Of a stretch of DNA of 64,000 nucleotides, positions 54,338 through 64,000 are shown one piece after another. Where the stretch lies: contig CM073887.1 of the NCBI GenBank assembly GCA_037176705.1, positions 57,063,001 to 57,127,000 of the forward strand, written 5' to 3'. This stretch comes from Molossus alvarezi. Taxonomy: Eukaryota; Chordata; Mammalia; Chiroptera; Molossidae. Position numbers and translations under genes: made by a program. Each line of letters begins with the position of its first letter. Position 1 is the first letter of the stretch. Below the pieces are notes generated by a model that ran no database searches, had not been told where the DNA came from, and saw only the letters and a list, made by a program, of their open reading frames with translations.

Positions 54338-54562
54338 GGCTGGGTTGGTGGGGCTCAGTGGTTGAGTGTTGACCCATGCACCACCACAAGTTCTCCAGTT
54401 TGATTCCCGGTCAGGGCACATGCTCTGTTGTGTGCCAAATTCCCAGTGCAGGGCATGCAAGCAAAAGCAAGTTGATGTTCTATTTCGTCAGTGTTTCTAT
54501 CTCTCTCTCCCTCTTTCTTTCTCTCTCTCTAAAATCAAATTAAAAATTAATTTTAAAAAGAT
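54338..54562 (+). mobile_element. Ves-related SINE
   Basis: GGGTTGGTGGGGCTCAGTGG head, CCAGTTTGATTCCCGG box, CT-rich middle and TCTAAAATCAAATTAAAAATT tail. Flanks ATGAGTGCTGG and ATGGGTGCTAG suggest a decayed target duplication. Confidence 0.88.
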
Positions 54563-54711
54563 ATGGGTGCTAGATATTGTCAAATGCTTTTCAGCATGTA
54601 TTGATAGGATCATATGGTGTTTATCTTTTATTTTGTTTATGTGCCTATCACATTTATTGATTTGCATTTACTGTACCAGTCTTGCATCCCTGGGATAAAT
54701 GCCTGTATGTC

Positions 54712-56923
54712 CATTGGTTACGCAAACAGGCATATAAATTCTGTGGTTTATCTCTTTCCTCCCCCCCCCCATCTCCTCTTCTGAGGTTTGTCATCCTGTA
54801 CCCTACATCTATGTCTCTAGATCAATTTTGTTCATCAGTTTGTTTACTTCATTATATTCCGCAAATAAGATAGATCATGTGATATTTGTTTATCTCTGCT
54901 TGGCTTGTTTCACTTAGGATAATACTCTCCAGATCCCTCCATGTTGTCTCAAAAGATAAGAGATCTTTCATTCTTAAAGCTACAGAGTACTACATTGTGT
55001 ATATATACCACAGCCTTTTCATTCACTCCTCTACTGATGGACATTTGGGCTGTGTTCAGATCTTAGCTATTGTAAATAGTGCTGTTATAAACATAGGAGT
55101 ACATATATTCTTTCTGATTGGTGTTTCAGGCTTTTTAGGGTATATTCCTAGAACTGGGATCACTAGGTCAGATGGCAGTTCCATTTTTAAATTTTTTGAG
55201 ATAACACCATAGTGTTTTCCATAGTGGCTGCACCAGTTTGCATTCCCACCAGCAGTATACTAGAGTCCCCTTTTCTCCATACCCTTGCCAACACTTGTTG
55301 TTTAATAATTTGTTGATAGCAGCCATTCTGACAGGTGTGAGGTGATACCTCATAGTTGTTTTAATTTGCATCTCTCTGATGAATAGTGATGTTGAGCATT
55401 TCTTTATATGTCTCTTAGCCATTCGTATGTCCTGTTTGGAGAGGTGTCTATTTAATTTCTCTGCCCATTTTTTAATTGGGTTCTTTGTCTTCCTTTTGTT
55501 GAGTTGTATGAGCACTCTATATATATTGGAAATTAAACCCTTATCTGATATATCATTGGCAATTATGCTCTCCCATACAGTGGGTTGCCTTTCCATTTTG
55601 ATGATTGTATCTTTTGCTGTGCAGAGCTTTTTGAGTTTGATGTAGTCCCATGTGTTCATTTTCTTCTTTGTTTCTGTTGCCTTAAGTGAAGTATCAGTGA
55701 CAATTCTGCTGTGTAAGATATCTAAAATTTTTTTGCCTACAGTTTCCTCTAGGATTTTTATGAATTCATGAGTCACATTTAAGTCTTTTATCCATTTTGA
55801 GTTTATTCTTGTGTATGGTGTAAGCTGATGGTCTAGTTTCATTTTTTTGCATGTAGCTGTCCAATTTCTTCAACGCCATTTGTTAAAGAGGCTGTCTTAA
55901 CTCCACTGTATGCTCTTGCCACCTTTTTCAAATATTAATTGAGCATATTGCCTTAGGTCTATTTCTGGGTTCACTGTTCTGTTCCAGTGGTCTATATGCC
56001 TGGTCTTATGCCAGTACCAGGCTGTTTTGATTACAATGGCTTTGTAGTATAACCTGAAATCTGGAAATGTGATACTTCCAACTTTGTTCTTCTTTTTCAA
56101 GATTGCCGTGGCTATTCAAGGTCTTTTTTGATTCCATATGAACTTTTGATGTATTTGTTCTAGTTCTGTGAAATATGTCGTTGGTATTTTGATGGGGATT
56201 GCACTGAATCTATAGATTGCTTTGCGTAGTATGGATATTTTAATAATTTTAATTTTTCTAATCCATGAGCAAGGTACATGCTTCCACTTTTTTATGTCTT
56301 CCTCTATTTCTTTTTTCAATGACCTGTAGTTTTCTGTGAATAGGTCCTTTATTTCTTTGGTTAAGTTTATTCCTAGGTATCTTAAGTTTTTTGCCACAAT
56401 GGTAAATGGGATTGTTTTCTTTGTTTCTCTTTTTGTGAGTTCACCATTGATGTATAAGAATGCCATCAATTTCTTGATGTTAATTTTGTATCCTGCTACT
56501 TTGCCAGATTCATTTATTAAGTCTAGTAAATTTTTGATGGAGTCTTTGGGGTTTTCTACATATAGTATCATGTCATCTGCAAATAATGACAGTTTCACTT
56601 CCTCCTTTCCAATTTGGATCCCTTTTATTTTTTCTTCCTGTCTGATTGCTGTGGCTAAGACTTCCAGTACTATGTTAAATAAGAGTGACGCTAGTGGGCA
56701 TCCTTGTCTGGTTCCTGTTCTTAAGGGAAATGCTTTTATTTTTTTCCTATTGAGTATGATGTTGGCTGTAGGTCTTTCATATATAGCCTTTATTATGTTG
56801 AGATATGATTCCTCTATTTCCAGATTCCTAAAGCATTTTTAGCAGAAAAGTGTGCTGGATTTTGTTGAATGCTTTTTCAGCATATAATGATATGATCATA
56901 TGATTTTCATCTTTCATTTTGTT
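54712..56923 (-). mobile_element. L1 retrotransposon, 3' piece ('L1-H')
   Basis: Begins inside the 3'UTR (GTCCATTGGTTACGCAAACAGG) without a poly(A) tail. ORF2 C-terminal frame is open at 55168-55842 and the RT-core piece at 56116-56598 ([12 protein letters not shown]). It stops at the target site of L1-I and continues at 63126. Confidence 0.85.
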
Positions 56924-57135
56924 TTGTTTTTTTTTTTTTTTTTTATTGATTAATTTTTGTTACAAATGATTCTCCTTTTCCCCCCACTGATGCCCCCCTC
57001 CCCCTTCCCTCCCTGCCCCTTCCCCTGATTGTTGTCCATGTCCACTGTTCATGCCTCCATGCATTTAAGTTCTGTTGTTCATCCCTCTCTCAGCTCCCCA
57101 CTCCTTAGGGGATTGTCCTCAAACTGTTATGTTCA

Positions 57136-60100
57136 TTATATTCCAGAAATCAGTGAGATCATATGAAATTTGTCTTTCACTGCTTGGCTTGTTTCACTTA
57201 GGATGATACTTTCCAGGTCCCTCCATGTAGTCTCAAAGGATAAGAGATCTTTCTTTCTTACCGCTGCATAGTACTCCATTGTGTATATGTACCACAGCTT
57301 TTTAATCCATTCGTCTACTGATGGGCACTTGGGCTGTTTCCAGATCTTAGCGATTGTAAATAGTGCTGCTACAAAGATGGGGGTACATATATTCTTTCTG
57401 ATTGGTGTTTCAGGCTTCTTAGGGTATATTCCTAGAAGTGGGATCACTGGGTCAAATGGGAGTTCAATTTTTAATTTTTTGAGGTGACACCATATTGTTT
57501 TCCATAGTGGCTGCACCAGTCTGCATTCCCACCAACAGTGTGCTAGAGTCCCCTTTTCTCCACACCCTCGCCAACACTTGTTGTTTGATGATTTGTTGAT
57601 GGCGGCCATTCTGACAGGTGTGAGGTGATACCTCATTGTTGTTTTGATTTGCATCTCTCTGATGATTAGTGATGATGAACATTTCTTCATATGTCTCTTA
57701 GCCATTTGTATGTCCTGTTTGGAGAGGTGTCTATTTAGTTCCTCTGCCCATTTTTTAATTGGATTCTTTGTCTTCCTTTTGTGGAGTTGTATGAGCTCTC
57801 TATATGTATTGGAAATTAACCCCTTATCTGATATATCATTGGCAATTATGCTCTCCCATACAGTGGGTAGCCTTTCCGTTTTGATGATTGTATCTTTCGC
57901 TGTGCAGAAGCTTTTGAGTTTGATGTAGTCCCATGTGTTCATTTTCTCCTTTGTTTCTATTGCCTTAGGTGATGTGTCAGTAAAAATTCTGCTGCGTATG
58001 ATGTCTGATATTTTGTTGCCCACAGTCTCCTCTAGGATTTTTATGGATTCATGAGTTACATTTAAGTCTTTTATCCATTTTGAGTTTATTTTGGTGTAGG
58101 GTGTAAGTTGATGATCTAGTTTCATTTTTCGGCAAGTAGCTGTCCAATTTTCCCAGCACCATTTATTAAAGAGGCTGTCCTTACTCCACTGAATGCTCTT
58201 GCCACCTTTGTCAAATATTAATTGAGCATATTGCCTAGGGTCCATTTCTGGGTTCTCTATTCTGTTCCACTGGTCTATATACCTGTTCTTGTGCCAGTAC
58301 CAGGCTGTTTTGATTATGGTGGCTTTGTAGTATAACCTGAAATCTGGTATTGTGATCCCTCCAACTTTGTTCTTCCTTTTCAAGATTGCTGTGGCTATTC
58401 GAGGCCTTTTTTGGTTCCATATGAACTTTTGAAGTAATTGTTCTAATTCTTTGAAGTATGCCGTTGGTATTTTGATGGGGATTGCGTTGAATCTATAGAT
58501 TGCTTTGGGTAATATGGACATTTTAATGATGTTAATTCTCCCAATCCATGAACAGGGTATGTTCTTCCACTTTTTGACATCTTGCTCTATTTCTTTTTTC
58601 AAAGACCTGTAGTTTTCTGCGAATAGGTCCTTTATCTCTTTGGTTAAGTTTATTCCTAGGTATCTTAATTTTTTTGCCGCAATGGTAAATGGGATTGTTT
58701 GCTTAGTTTCTCTTTCTGTGAGTTCATCATTGGTGTATAAGAATGCCATCGATTTCTTGACGTTAATTTTGTATCCTGCTACTTTGCCAAATTCATTTAT
58801 TAAGTCTAGTAAGCTTTTGGTGGAGTCTTTGGGATTTTCTATGTACAGTATCATGTCATCTGCAAATAATGACAATTTCACTTCCTCCTTTCCAATTTGG
58901 ATCCCTTTTATTTTTTCTTCCTGTCTGATTGCTGTGGCTAAGACTTCCAGCACTATGTTAAATAGGAGTGGCGAAAGTGGGCATCCTTGCCTTGTTCCTG
59001 TTCTTAAGGGAAATGCTTTTAGTTTTTGCCCATTGAGTATGATGTTGGCTGTAGGTCTTTCATATATGGCCTTTATTATGTCGAGATATGATCCCTCTAT
59101 TCCCACACTGCTGAGCGTTTTTATCAGAAATGGATGCTGGATTTTGTCAAAGGCTTTTTCGGCATCTATTGATATGATCATGTGGTTTTTATTCTTCAAT
59201 TTATTTATGTGGTGTATCACATTTATGGATTTGTGAATATTGTACCAGCCTTGCATCCCTGGGATGAATCCCACCTGGTCATGGTGGATAGTTTTTCTGG
59301 TGTATTGCTGGATTCGATTTGCTAGTATTTTGTTCAGGATTTTGGCATCTATGTTCATCAGGGATATTGGCCTGTAGTTTTCTTTCTTTGTTGTGTCTTT
59401 TTCTGGTTTTGGAATTAGAGTTATGCTGGCTTCATAAAACGAGTTTGGAAGTCTTCCTTCTTCTTGAATTTTTTGAAATAGTTTGAGGAGAATGGGTATT
59501 AGTTCTTCTTTGAATGTTCGGTAAAACTCCCCTGTGAAGCCATCCGGGCCTGGGCTTTTGTTTGCTGGAAGAGTCTTGATTACATCTTCAATTTCTTCTG
59601 TTGTTATTGGTCTGTTCAAGTTTTCAATCTCTATCTGATCCAATTTTGGGAGACTATGTGTTTCTAGAAATTTGTCCATTTCGCCTAGATTTTCGAATTT
59701 GTTGCCGTATAATTTTTCATAGTAGTTGTTAACGATGTTTTGTATTTCTGTAGGGTCAGTTGTTATCTCTCCTGTTTCATTTCTGATTTTATGTATTTGG
59801 GTTCTCTCTCTTTGTTTCTTGGTGAGTCTAGCTAAGGGTCCATCAATCTTGTTTATCTTTTCGAAAAACCAGCTCTTTGTTTTATTGATCCTCTGGATTG
59901 TTTTTTTGGTCTCTATGTCGTTTATTTCTGCTCTGATCCTTACTATTTCTTTTCTTCTACTTGCTCTGGGGTTTTCTTTTTGTTTACTCTCTAGTTCTTT
60001 AAGTTGTGAGGTTAGGTAGTCTATTAGAGATTTTTCTTCTTTTTTGAGGTAGGCCTGTAGTGCTATAAACTTCCCTCTCAGAACTGCTTTTGCTGCATCC

Positions 60101-60960
60101 CATAGATTTTGTATTGTTGTGTCCTCATTTTCATTGGTTTCCAGGAAGTTTTTGATTTCTTCCTTGATTTCCTCGGTGACCCATTCATTGTTTAATAACA
60201 TTCTATTTAGCTTCCATGTGTTAAAATGTCTTTGCATGTTCTTCTTGCAATTGATTTCTAGTTTCATACCATTGTGGTCTGAGAAGATGCTTGTTATAAT
60301 TTCAATCTTTTTGAACTTGTAGAGACTTAGTTTGTGCCCTAACATGTGGTCTATCTTTGAGAATGTCCCATGTGCACTTGAGAAGAATGTGAATTCTGTA
60401 GTTTTGGGGTGTAGTTCTCTGTAGATATCTATTAAATCCATTTGGTCTAGTGCTTCATTTAGAGTCTCTGTTTCCTTGCTAATTTTTTGTCTAGAGGATC
60501 TATCCAGTGATGTGAGCGGGGTGTTGAAGTCCCCTGTTATGATTGTATTACTATCGATTTCTCCTTGGAAGTCCTCCAGAAGATTTTTAATATATTTTGG
60601 TGCTCCTATATTGGGTGCATATATGTTTATCAAGGTTATATCTTCCTGTTGGATAGATCCTTTCAATATTATGTAGTGGGCTTCTTTGTCTCTAGTTATG
60701 GCCTTCAATCTGAAGTCTATTTTATCAGATATCAGTATTGCTACCCCAGCTTTTTTTTCTTTTCCATTTGCTTGAAAGATTTTTTTCCATCCCTTCACTT
60801 TCAATCTATGTGAGTCTTTTGTTGTGAGGTGGGTTTCTTGTAAACAGCATATAGATGAGTCTTGCTTTCTTATCCAGTCAGCTACTCTGTGTCTTTTTAT
60901 GGGAGCATTCAGTCCATTTACATTTAAGGTGGTTATTGATATGTACTTATTTATTGCCAT
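57136..60960 (-). CDS. L1 ORF2 protein: endonuclease and reverse transcriptase
   Basis: Uninterrupted, 1274 residues, the usual length for mammalian L1 ORF2p. The N-terminal apurinic-type endonuclease (about residues 1-240) shows [27 protein letters not shown] and SDHNGM. The reverse-transcriptase core follows, with the active-site box FADD at residues 699-702. A C-terminal Cys-rich knuckle C-x3-C-x7-H-x4-C lies at about 1129-1146. It nicks target DNA and copies L1 RNA in place. It lies 45 bp after the ORF1 stop, as in other bicistronic L1s, and is translated by reinitiation. All named catalytic motifs are present, so enzymatic activity is plausible. Confidence 0.95.
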   Translation of the reverse strand: MAINKYISITTLNVNGLNAPIKRHRVADWIRKQDSSICCLQETHLTTKDSHRLKVKGWKKIFQANGKEKKAGVAILISDKIDFRLKAITRDKEAHYIILKGSIQQEDITLINIYAPNIGAPKYIKNLLEDFQGEIDSNTIITGDFNTPLTSLDRSSRQKISKETETLNEALDQMDLIDIYRELHPKTTEFTFFSSAHGTFSKIDHMLGHKLSLYKFKKIEIITSIFSDHNGMKLEINCKKNMQRHFNTWKLNRMLLNNEWVTEEIKEEIKNFLETNENEDTTIQNLWDAAKAVLRGKFIALQAYLKKEEKSLIDYLTSQLKELESKQKENPRASRRKEIVRIRAEINDIETKKTIQRINKTKSWFFEKINKIDGPLARLTKKQRERTQIHKIRNETGEITTDPTEIQNIVNNYYEKLYGNKFENLGEMDKFLETHSLPKLDQIEIENLNRPITTEEIEDVIKTLPANKSPGPDGFTGEFYRTFKEELIPILLKLFQKIQEEGRLPNSFYEASITLIPKPEKDTTKKENYRPISLMNIDAKILNKILANRIQQYTRKTIHHDQVGFIPGMQGWYNIHKSINVIHHINKLKNKNHMIISIDAEKAFDKIQHPFLIKTLSSVGIEGSYLDIIKAIYERPTANIILNGQKLKAFPLRTGTRQGCPLSPLLFNIVLEVLATAIRQEEKIKGIQIGKEEVKLSLFADDMILYIENPKDSTKSLLDLINEFGKVAGYKINVKKSMAFLYTNDELTERETKQTIPFTIAAKKLRYLGINLTKEIKDLFAENYRSLKKEIEQDVKKWKNIPCSWIGRINIIKMSILPKAIYRFNAIPIKIPTAYFKELEQLLQKFIWNQKRPRIATAILKRKNKVGGITIPDFRLYYKATIIKTAWYWHKNRYIDQWNRIENPEMDPRQYAQLIFDKGGKSIQWSKDSLFNKWCWENWTATCRKMKLDHQLTPYTKINSKWIKDLNVTHESIKILEETVGNKISDIIRSRIFTDTSPKAIETKEKMNTWDYIKLKSFCTAKDTIIKTERLPTVWESIIANDISDKGLISNTYRELIQLHKRKTKNPIKKWAEELNRHLSKQDIQMAKRHMKKCSSSLIIREMQIKTTMRYHLTPVRMAAINKSSNNKCWRGCGEKGTLAHCWWECRLVQPLWKTIWCHLKKLKIELPFDPVIPLLGIYPKKPETPIRKNICTPIFVAALFTIAKIWKQPKCPSVDEWIKKLWYIYTMEYYAAVRKKDLLSFETTWRDLESIILSETSQAVKDKFHMISLISGI

Positions 60961-61005
60961 TTTTGTTTAGTGTGGTTCTGTTTTTCTTCCCATTTCTCCT
61001 GGTAA

Positions 61006-61908
61006 TTACAGCAGTCCTTTTAACATTTCTTGCAGTGCTGGTTTGGTGCTAATGTACTCCCTTAGCCTTATTTTGTCTGGGAAGCTCTTTATTTGGCCTT
61101 CTATTTTGAACGATAGCCTTGCTGGGTAGAGTAGTCTTGGATTCATATCCTTGTTTTTCATGACCTTGATTACTTCATGCCATTCCCTTCGAGCCTGTAA
61201 TGTTTCTTGTGAGAAGTCAGCTGAGAGCCTTATGGGGGTTCCTTTGTAGGTAACCTGTTGCTTATCTCTTGCTGCTTTTAAGATTCTCTCTTTGTCTTGA
61301 ATTTTTGGCAGTTTGATTACTATGTGTCTTGGTGTGGGCCTGTTTGGGTTCTTCTTACTTGGGGCTCTCTGAGCTTCTTGAACTTGAATGCCTTCTTCCT
61401 TCACCAAATTAGGGAAGTTTTCTGTCACTGTTTCTTTGAATATATTCTCTAGCCCTCGCTTACTTTCTTCTTCCTCAGGGACTCCTATGATACGAATATT
61501 ATTACGTTTCCAGTTGTCCCACAATTCTCTTAAGCTCTCTTCTTGTTTTTTAATCTTTTTTTCCTTTTGGTTTTCTGATTGGTTGATTTCTTCTAGCCTG
61601 TCTTCTAATTCACTGATCCGGTCCTCAGCTTCCCCTACTCTGCTTTTTAGACCTTCCAGTGTGTTTTTCATTTCCGATATGTCATTCTTCATTTCTTCCT
61701 GTTGGTTTTTCATTTCCAGATGTTTTATTTTCAACATTTCTATGTCTTTACTCATGTTGCTCATGTCCTTACACATGCTGTTGAGCTTCCGCAACATCAT
61801 GGCTCTAAATTCTAGTTCTGTTAACTTGCTTAACTGCACCTCATTTATTTCATCTTCTGTAGAGGTCTCTTGATCTTTCATTTGGCTTTTGTTTCTGTTT
61901 CTCACCAT
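61006..61908 (-). CDS. L1 ORF1 protein: RNA-binding chaperone
   Basis: Open frame of 300 residues from the ATG at 61908; the frame stays open upstream to another ATG at 62004 (332 residues). I prefer 61908: the related copy at 1497 starts at the equivalent MAKM region, and here the earlier ATG of that pair has become ATA. An N-terminal region is followed by a long coiled coil (heptads around EMKNQQEEMKNDISEMKNTL), an RNA-recognition fold (IRIIGVPEEEE) and the C-terminal domain ([28 protein letters not shown]). It coats L1 RNA as trimers and is needed for retrotransposition. Confidence 0.93.
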   Translation of the reverse strand: MVRNRNKSQMKDQETSTEDEINEVQLSKLTELEFRAMMLRKLNSMCKDMSNMSKDIEMLKIKHLEMKNQQEEMKNDISEMKNTLEGLKSRVGEAEDRISELEDRLEEINQSENQKEKKIKKQEESLRELWDNWKRNNIRIIGVPEEEESKRGLENIFKETVTENFPNLVKEEGIQVQEAQRAPSKKNPNRPTPRHIVIKLPKIQDKERILKAARDKQQVTYKGTPIRLSADFSQETLQARREWHEVIKVMKNKDMNPRLLYPARLSFKIEGQIKSFPDKIRLREYISTKPALQEMLKGLL

Positions 61909-62039
61909 TTTCGTTATCACAGTGGGCTTTGGAGTCTGCCAAGTTTTCCCAGTGGGTGTTGGTGTTTTGCTGTTTGTGGCTCCCTCTCCTGGGTTTGGAT
62001 GCACCGGGGAGGACCCACTTTAATCCCGCCAAGTCCCCT

Positions 62040-63110
62040 GTTCTCAGGGAGTCTGTGTGGCTCCAGTGGGGAGTTTACCAGGCTATAGCATTAGGAGGAC
62101 CCATGCAGGGTGGCAAGGGAGGCGGTGGGAATAATTTCCCGCCGAGTTCCCTGGTTCTGCCCAGTTCCCTGGGGGCCAGGAGTCTGTGCAGCTTCAGCGG
62201 AGAGTTTAGCCCGCTACAGAGTTTCCAGGGCCCTGCAGGCGGGAAGGGAGACAGTAGAGTTCACTTTCCACCGCGTTCCCCTGTCCCACCGAGTTGCCTG
62301 GGGTCTGCGAGTCTGTGCGGCTTCAGGGGCAACAGGGTTTCCAGGCCGTGCAAGGCGGGGAGGGAGGCGGTAGAATTAGCTTTCCACCGCGTTCCCCGGT
62401 CCCACCGAGTTGCCTGGGGACTGCGAGTCTGTGCGGCTTCAGGGGCAACAGGGTTTCCAGGCCGTGCACGGCGGGGAGAGAGGCGGTAGAATTAACTTTC
62501 CACCGAGTTCCCTGGTCCCACCGAGTTGCCTGGGGACTGCGAGTCTGTGCGGCTTCAGGGGCAACAGGGTTTCCAGGCCGTGCAAGGCAGGGAGGGAGGC
62601 GGTAGAATTAACTTTCCACCGCGTTCCCTGGTCCCACTGAGTTGCCTGGGGTCTGCGAGTCTGTGCGGCTTCAGGGGCAACAGGGCCTTGCACGGCGGGA
62701 GGGGAGGCAGTAGAATTAACTTTCCGCCTAGTTCCCCGGTTCCTCCGAGTTCCCTGGTCCCGCCCAGTTCCCTGGGGGCCAGGAGTCTGTGCGGCTTCAG
62801 CGGAGAGCCTAGCCTAGCCGGCTACAGAGTTTCCAGGGCCGTGCACGGTGGGCAGAAAGGTGGTGGAATTAACTTCCCCTCTAGTTCCCTGGCCCCTGCC
62901 CAGGCCGCTGCGGACCCTGGGCTCTCGGTCCCCTCTCCCGTCCTCGCAAGCCTACCAGGACTGAGTGGGTGTTTCTGGTTAAGTGGTCCTCCAAGGTGTC
63001 CTTCCGCTGCCCTTTCCTGAAGGTTTGCCTTTGTTTTCCTTGTAAATCCAGTTTGGTCTTGGGAGACGGTCTGGTTCCCTCCATTCACTTCGCCGCCATT
63101 TCTCATTCCC
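62040..63110 (-). promoter_or_regulatory. L1-I 5'UTR promoter region, CpG-rich
   Basis: About 1.1 kb, rich in G, C and CpG, in contrast to the AT-rich surroundings. The outermost end carries AATGGCGGCG (63094-63103 on the complement), matching the YY1-type site found at L1 5' ends. The tandem monomers are listed next. It is expected to drive L1 transcription on the minus strand and to be a CpG-methylation target. Confidence 0.8.
62164..62880. repeat. Tandem 5'UTR monomers of L1-I, 116-bp period
   Basis: Units starting at GAGTTGCCTGGGG lie at 62291, 62407, 62523 and 62639, spaced exactly 116 bp, the last one shortened. They are flanked by longer related units (near 62164 and 62760) that carry GCGGAGAGTTTAGCC- or GCGGAGAGCCTAGCC-type inserts. 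The units share GAGTCTGTGCGGCTTCAG. Confidence 0.95.
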
Positions 63111-63125
63111 ATCTTTCATTTTGTT

Positions 63126-64000
63126 AATGTAGTATATCACATTTATTGATTTGCGAATATTGTACCAGCCTTGCATCCCTGGGATGAATCCCACTTGGTC
63201 ATGGTGAATAACTTTTTTGATGTATTGCTGGATCCGATTTACTAGTATTTTGTTCAGGATTTTGGCATCTATGTTCATCAGAAATATTGGTCTGTAGTTT
63301 TCTTTCTTTGTAGTGTCTTTTTCTGGTTTTGGAATTAGAATTATGCTGGCCTCATAGAACAAATTGGAAAGTTTTCCTTCGTAAATTTTTTGAAATAGTT
63401 TGAGGAGAATGGGTATTAGTTCTTCTTTGAATGTTCGGTAAATTTCCCCATGAAGCCATCTGGGCCTGGGGTTTTGTTTGCTGGGAGAGTCTTGATTACA
63501 TCTTCAATTTCTTCTGTTGTTACTGGTCTGTTCATGTTTTCTATCTCTTCCCAGTCCAGTTTTGGGAGACTATGTGTTTTTCTAGAAAGTTTTCCATTTT
63601 GTTTATATGTCGAATATTTTGCCATATAATTCTTCATAATATTTGTTAACAATTCTCTGTATTTCTGTGGTGTGAGTTACTATTTCTCCTCTTTCATGTC
63701 TGAGTTTGTGTATTTGGGTTCTCTCTCTTTGTTTCTTGGTGTGTCTAGCTAAGGGTCCATCAATCTTGTTTATCTTTTCAAAGAACTAGCTCTTTGTTTC
63801 ATTGATCCTTTGAAATTTTTTTTGTGTGTGTCCATGTCATTTATTTCTGATCTGATCTTTCCTATTTCCTTCCTTCTACTTCCTCTGGGTTTTTCTCTTT
63901 CTTTGCTTTCTAGTTCATTATGTGGTGAGGTTAGATAGTTTATCAGAAATTTTTCTTGCTTCTTGAGGTAGGCCTGTAGTGCTATGAACTTCTCTCTCAG
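63126..64000 (-). mobile_element. L1-H continued (ORF2 RT and middle region), runs off the window
   Basis: Resumes after the target duplication of L1-I with TTGTTAATGTAGTATATCACA, the next ORF2 sequence after 56908. ORF2 fragments at 62979-63362 (partly L1-I end, partly this) and 63416-63652 show the GPDGF region. Continues beyond base 64000. Confidence 0.85.

Larger units (their letters stand above)
51787..54711 (-). mobile_element. L1 retrotransposon, 3' half ('L1-G')
   Basis: Poly(T) and 3'UTR at 51787-52040, then ORF2 C-terminal region (52170-52540), mid ORF2 and the RT core near 54050, ending at ATCCCTGGGATAAAT near 54711. Frames are heavily broken. Two SINEs (53759-54004, 54338-54562) and a very short L1 insertion (53114-53239) lie inside. 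At 54711 it passes directly into the 3'UTR of another L1. Confidence 0.85.
56924..63110 (-). mobile_element. Full-length L1 with both ORFs intact ('L1-I')
   Basis: A 15-bp exact target duplication ATCTTTCATTTTGTT (56909-56923 and 63111-63125) brackets a complete element. It has poly(A) (poly(T) from 56927), 3'UTR, open ORF2 (57136-60960), 45-bp spacer, open ORF1 (61006-61908 or 62004), and a 1.1-kb GC-rich 5'UTR with tandem monomers starting at AATGGCGGCGAAGTG. It is inserted into L1-H in the same orientation. Perfect flanks and open frames make it the youngest insertion in the window and a candidate active source element. Confidence 0.95.

Noticed and set aside
58640..59236. 198-codon + strand frame
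   Set aside because: Antisense shadow of the intact ORF2 of L1-I; the same frame appears antisense to other L1 copies.
62291..62754. Regularly spaced direct repeats that could suggest a CRISPR-like array
   Set aside because: Units are contiguous 116-bp monomers without unique spacers, within an L1 5'UTR in a mammalian genome.
49746..64000. Further ADGRE exons to the right
   Set aside because: Looked for GPS and seven-helix signatures; only L1, SINE and LTR sequences were found. The next exons must lie beyond the window, or the gene is truncated.

Overview
This window is mammalian nuclear DNA, almost certainly from a bat. The evidence is a set of about thirteen tRNA-derived SINEs of the vespertilionid (Ves) type. 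They have a tRNA-like head with A and B boxes, a CT-rich middle, and a tail ending in a sequence close to CCTCGGGTGAGGAT. They sit among many L1 elements of one young lineage, old mammalian L1M and MaLR relics, and bits of endogenous retrovirus. There is no bacterial or viral gene organisation. No tRNA, rRNA or CRISPR array is present.

One host gene is visible, on the + strand. It is the 5' half of an adhesion GPCR of the ADGRE (EMR/CD97) family. Ten exons can be placed to the base from splice sites, unbroken phase-1 frame and EGF cysteine patterns: 24326-24356 (start codon), 27801-27854 (signal peptide core), 28166-28285 and 42243-42395 (EGF pair A), 44417-44470 (a second, signal-exon-like exon), 44760-44894 and 47102-47257 (EGF pair B), then 48893-48939, 49069-49146 and 49568-49745 (stalk and start of the GAIN region). 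The remaining GAIN and seven-helix exons must lie beyond the right edge. The exon 2-3-4 block and its introns were tandemly duplicated (copy A about 27390-44010, copy B about 44010-48800). The introns still align well, while the EGF exons have diverged strongly at the protein level.

Left flank (1-24240): a nest of L1 elements in both orientations (1-17395), an old L1 ORF1 piece and a MaLR LTR (17397-18030), an ORF1-only HAL1-type element (18218-21040) with a GGA/GAA repeat tail, old L1 3' ends, and a minus-strand betaretrovirus-like relic (22189 to about 24180). That relic has a remnant of the env 3' end and a long LTR whose U3 carries broken reading frames resembling a mouse-mammary-tumour-virus-type sag gene. 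A 452-bp TA-flanked DNA transposon sits inside it.

Middle: the third intron of copy A was inflated to 14 kb by a full-length L1 (29751-35645), a SINE and a 5'-truncated L1 (36873-40971). The matching intron of copy B is 2.2 kb.

Right flank (49746-64000): presumably one long intron. It holds an old L1 3' end, a solo ERV1-like LTR, and nested minus-strand L1s. Among these is a full-length L1 at 56924-63110 with both ORFs open, a 15-bp target duplication and tandem GC-rich 5'UTR monomers. It is the youngest-looking element here and could still be mobile.
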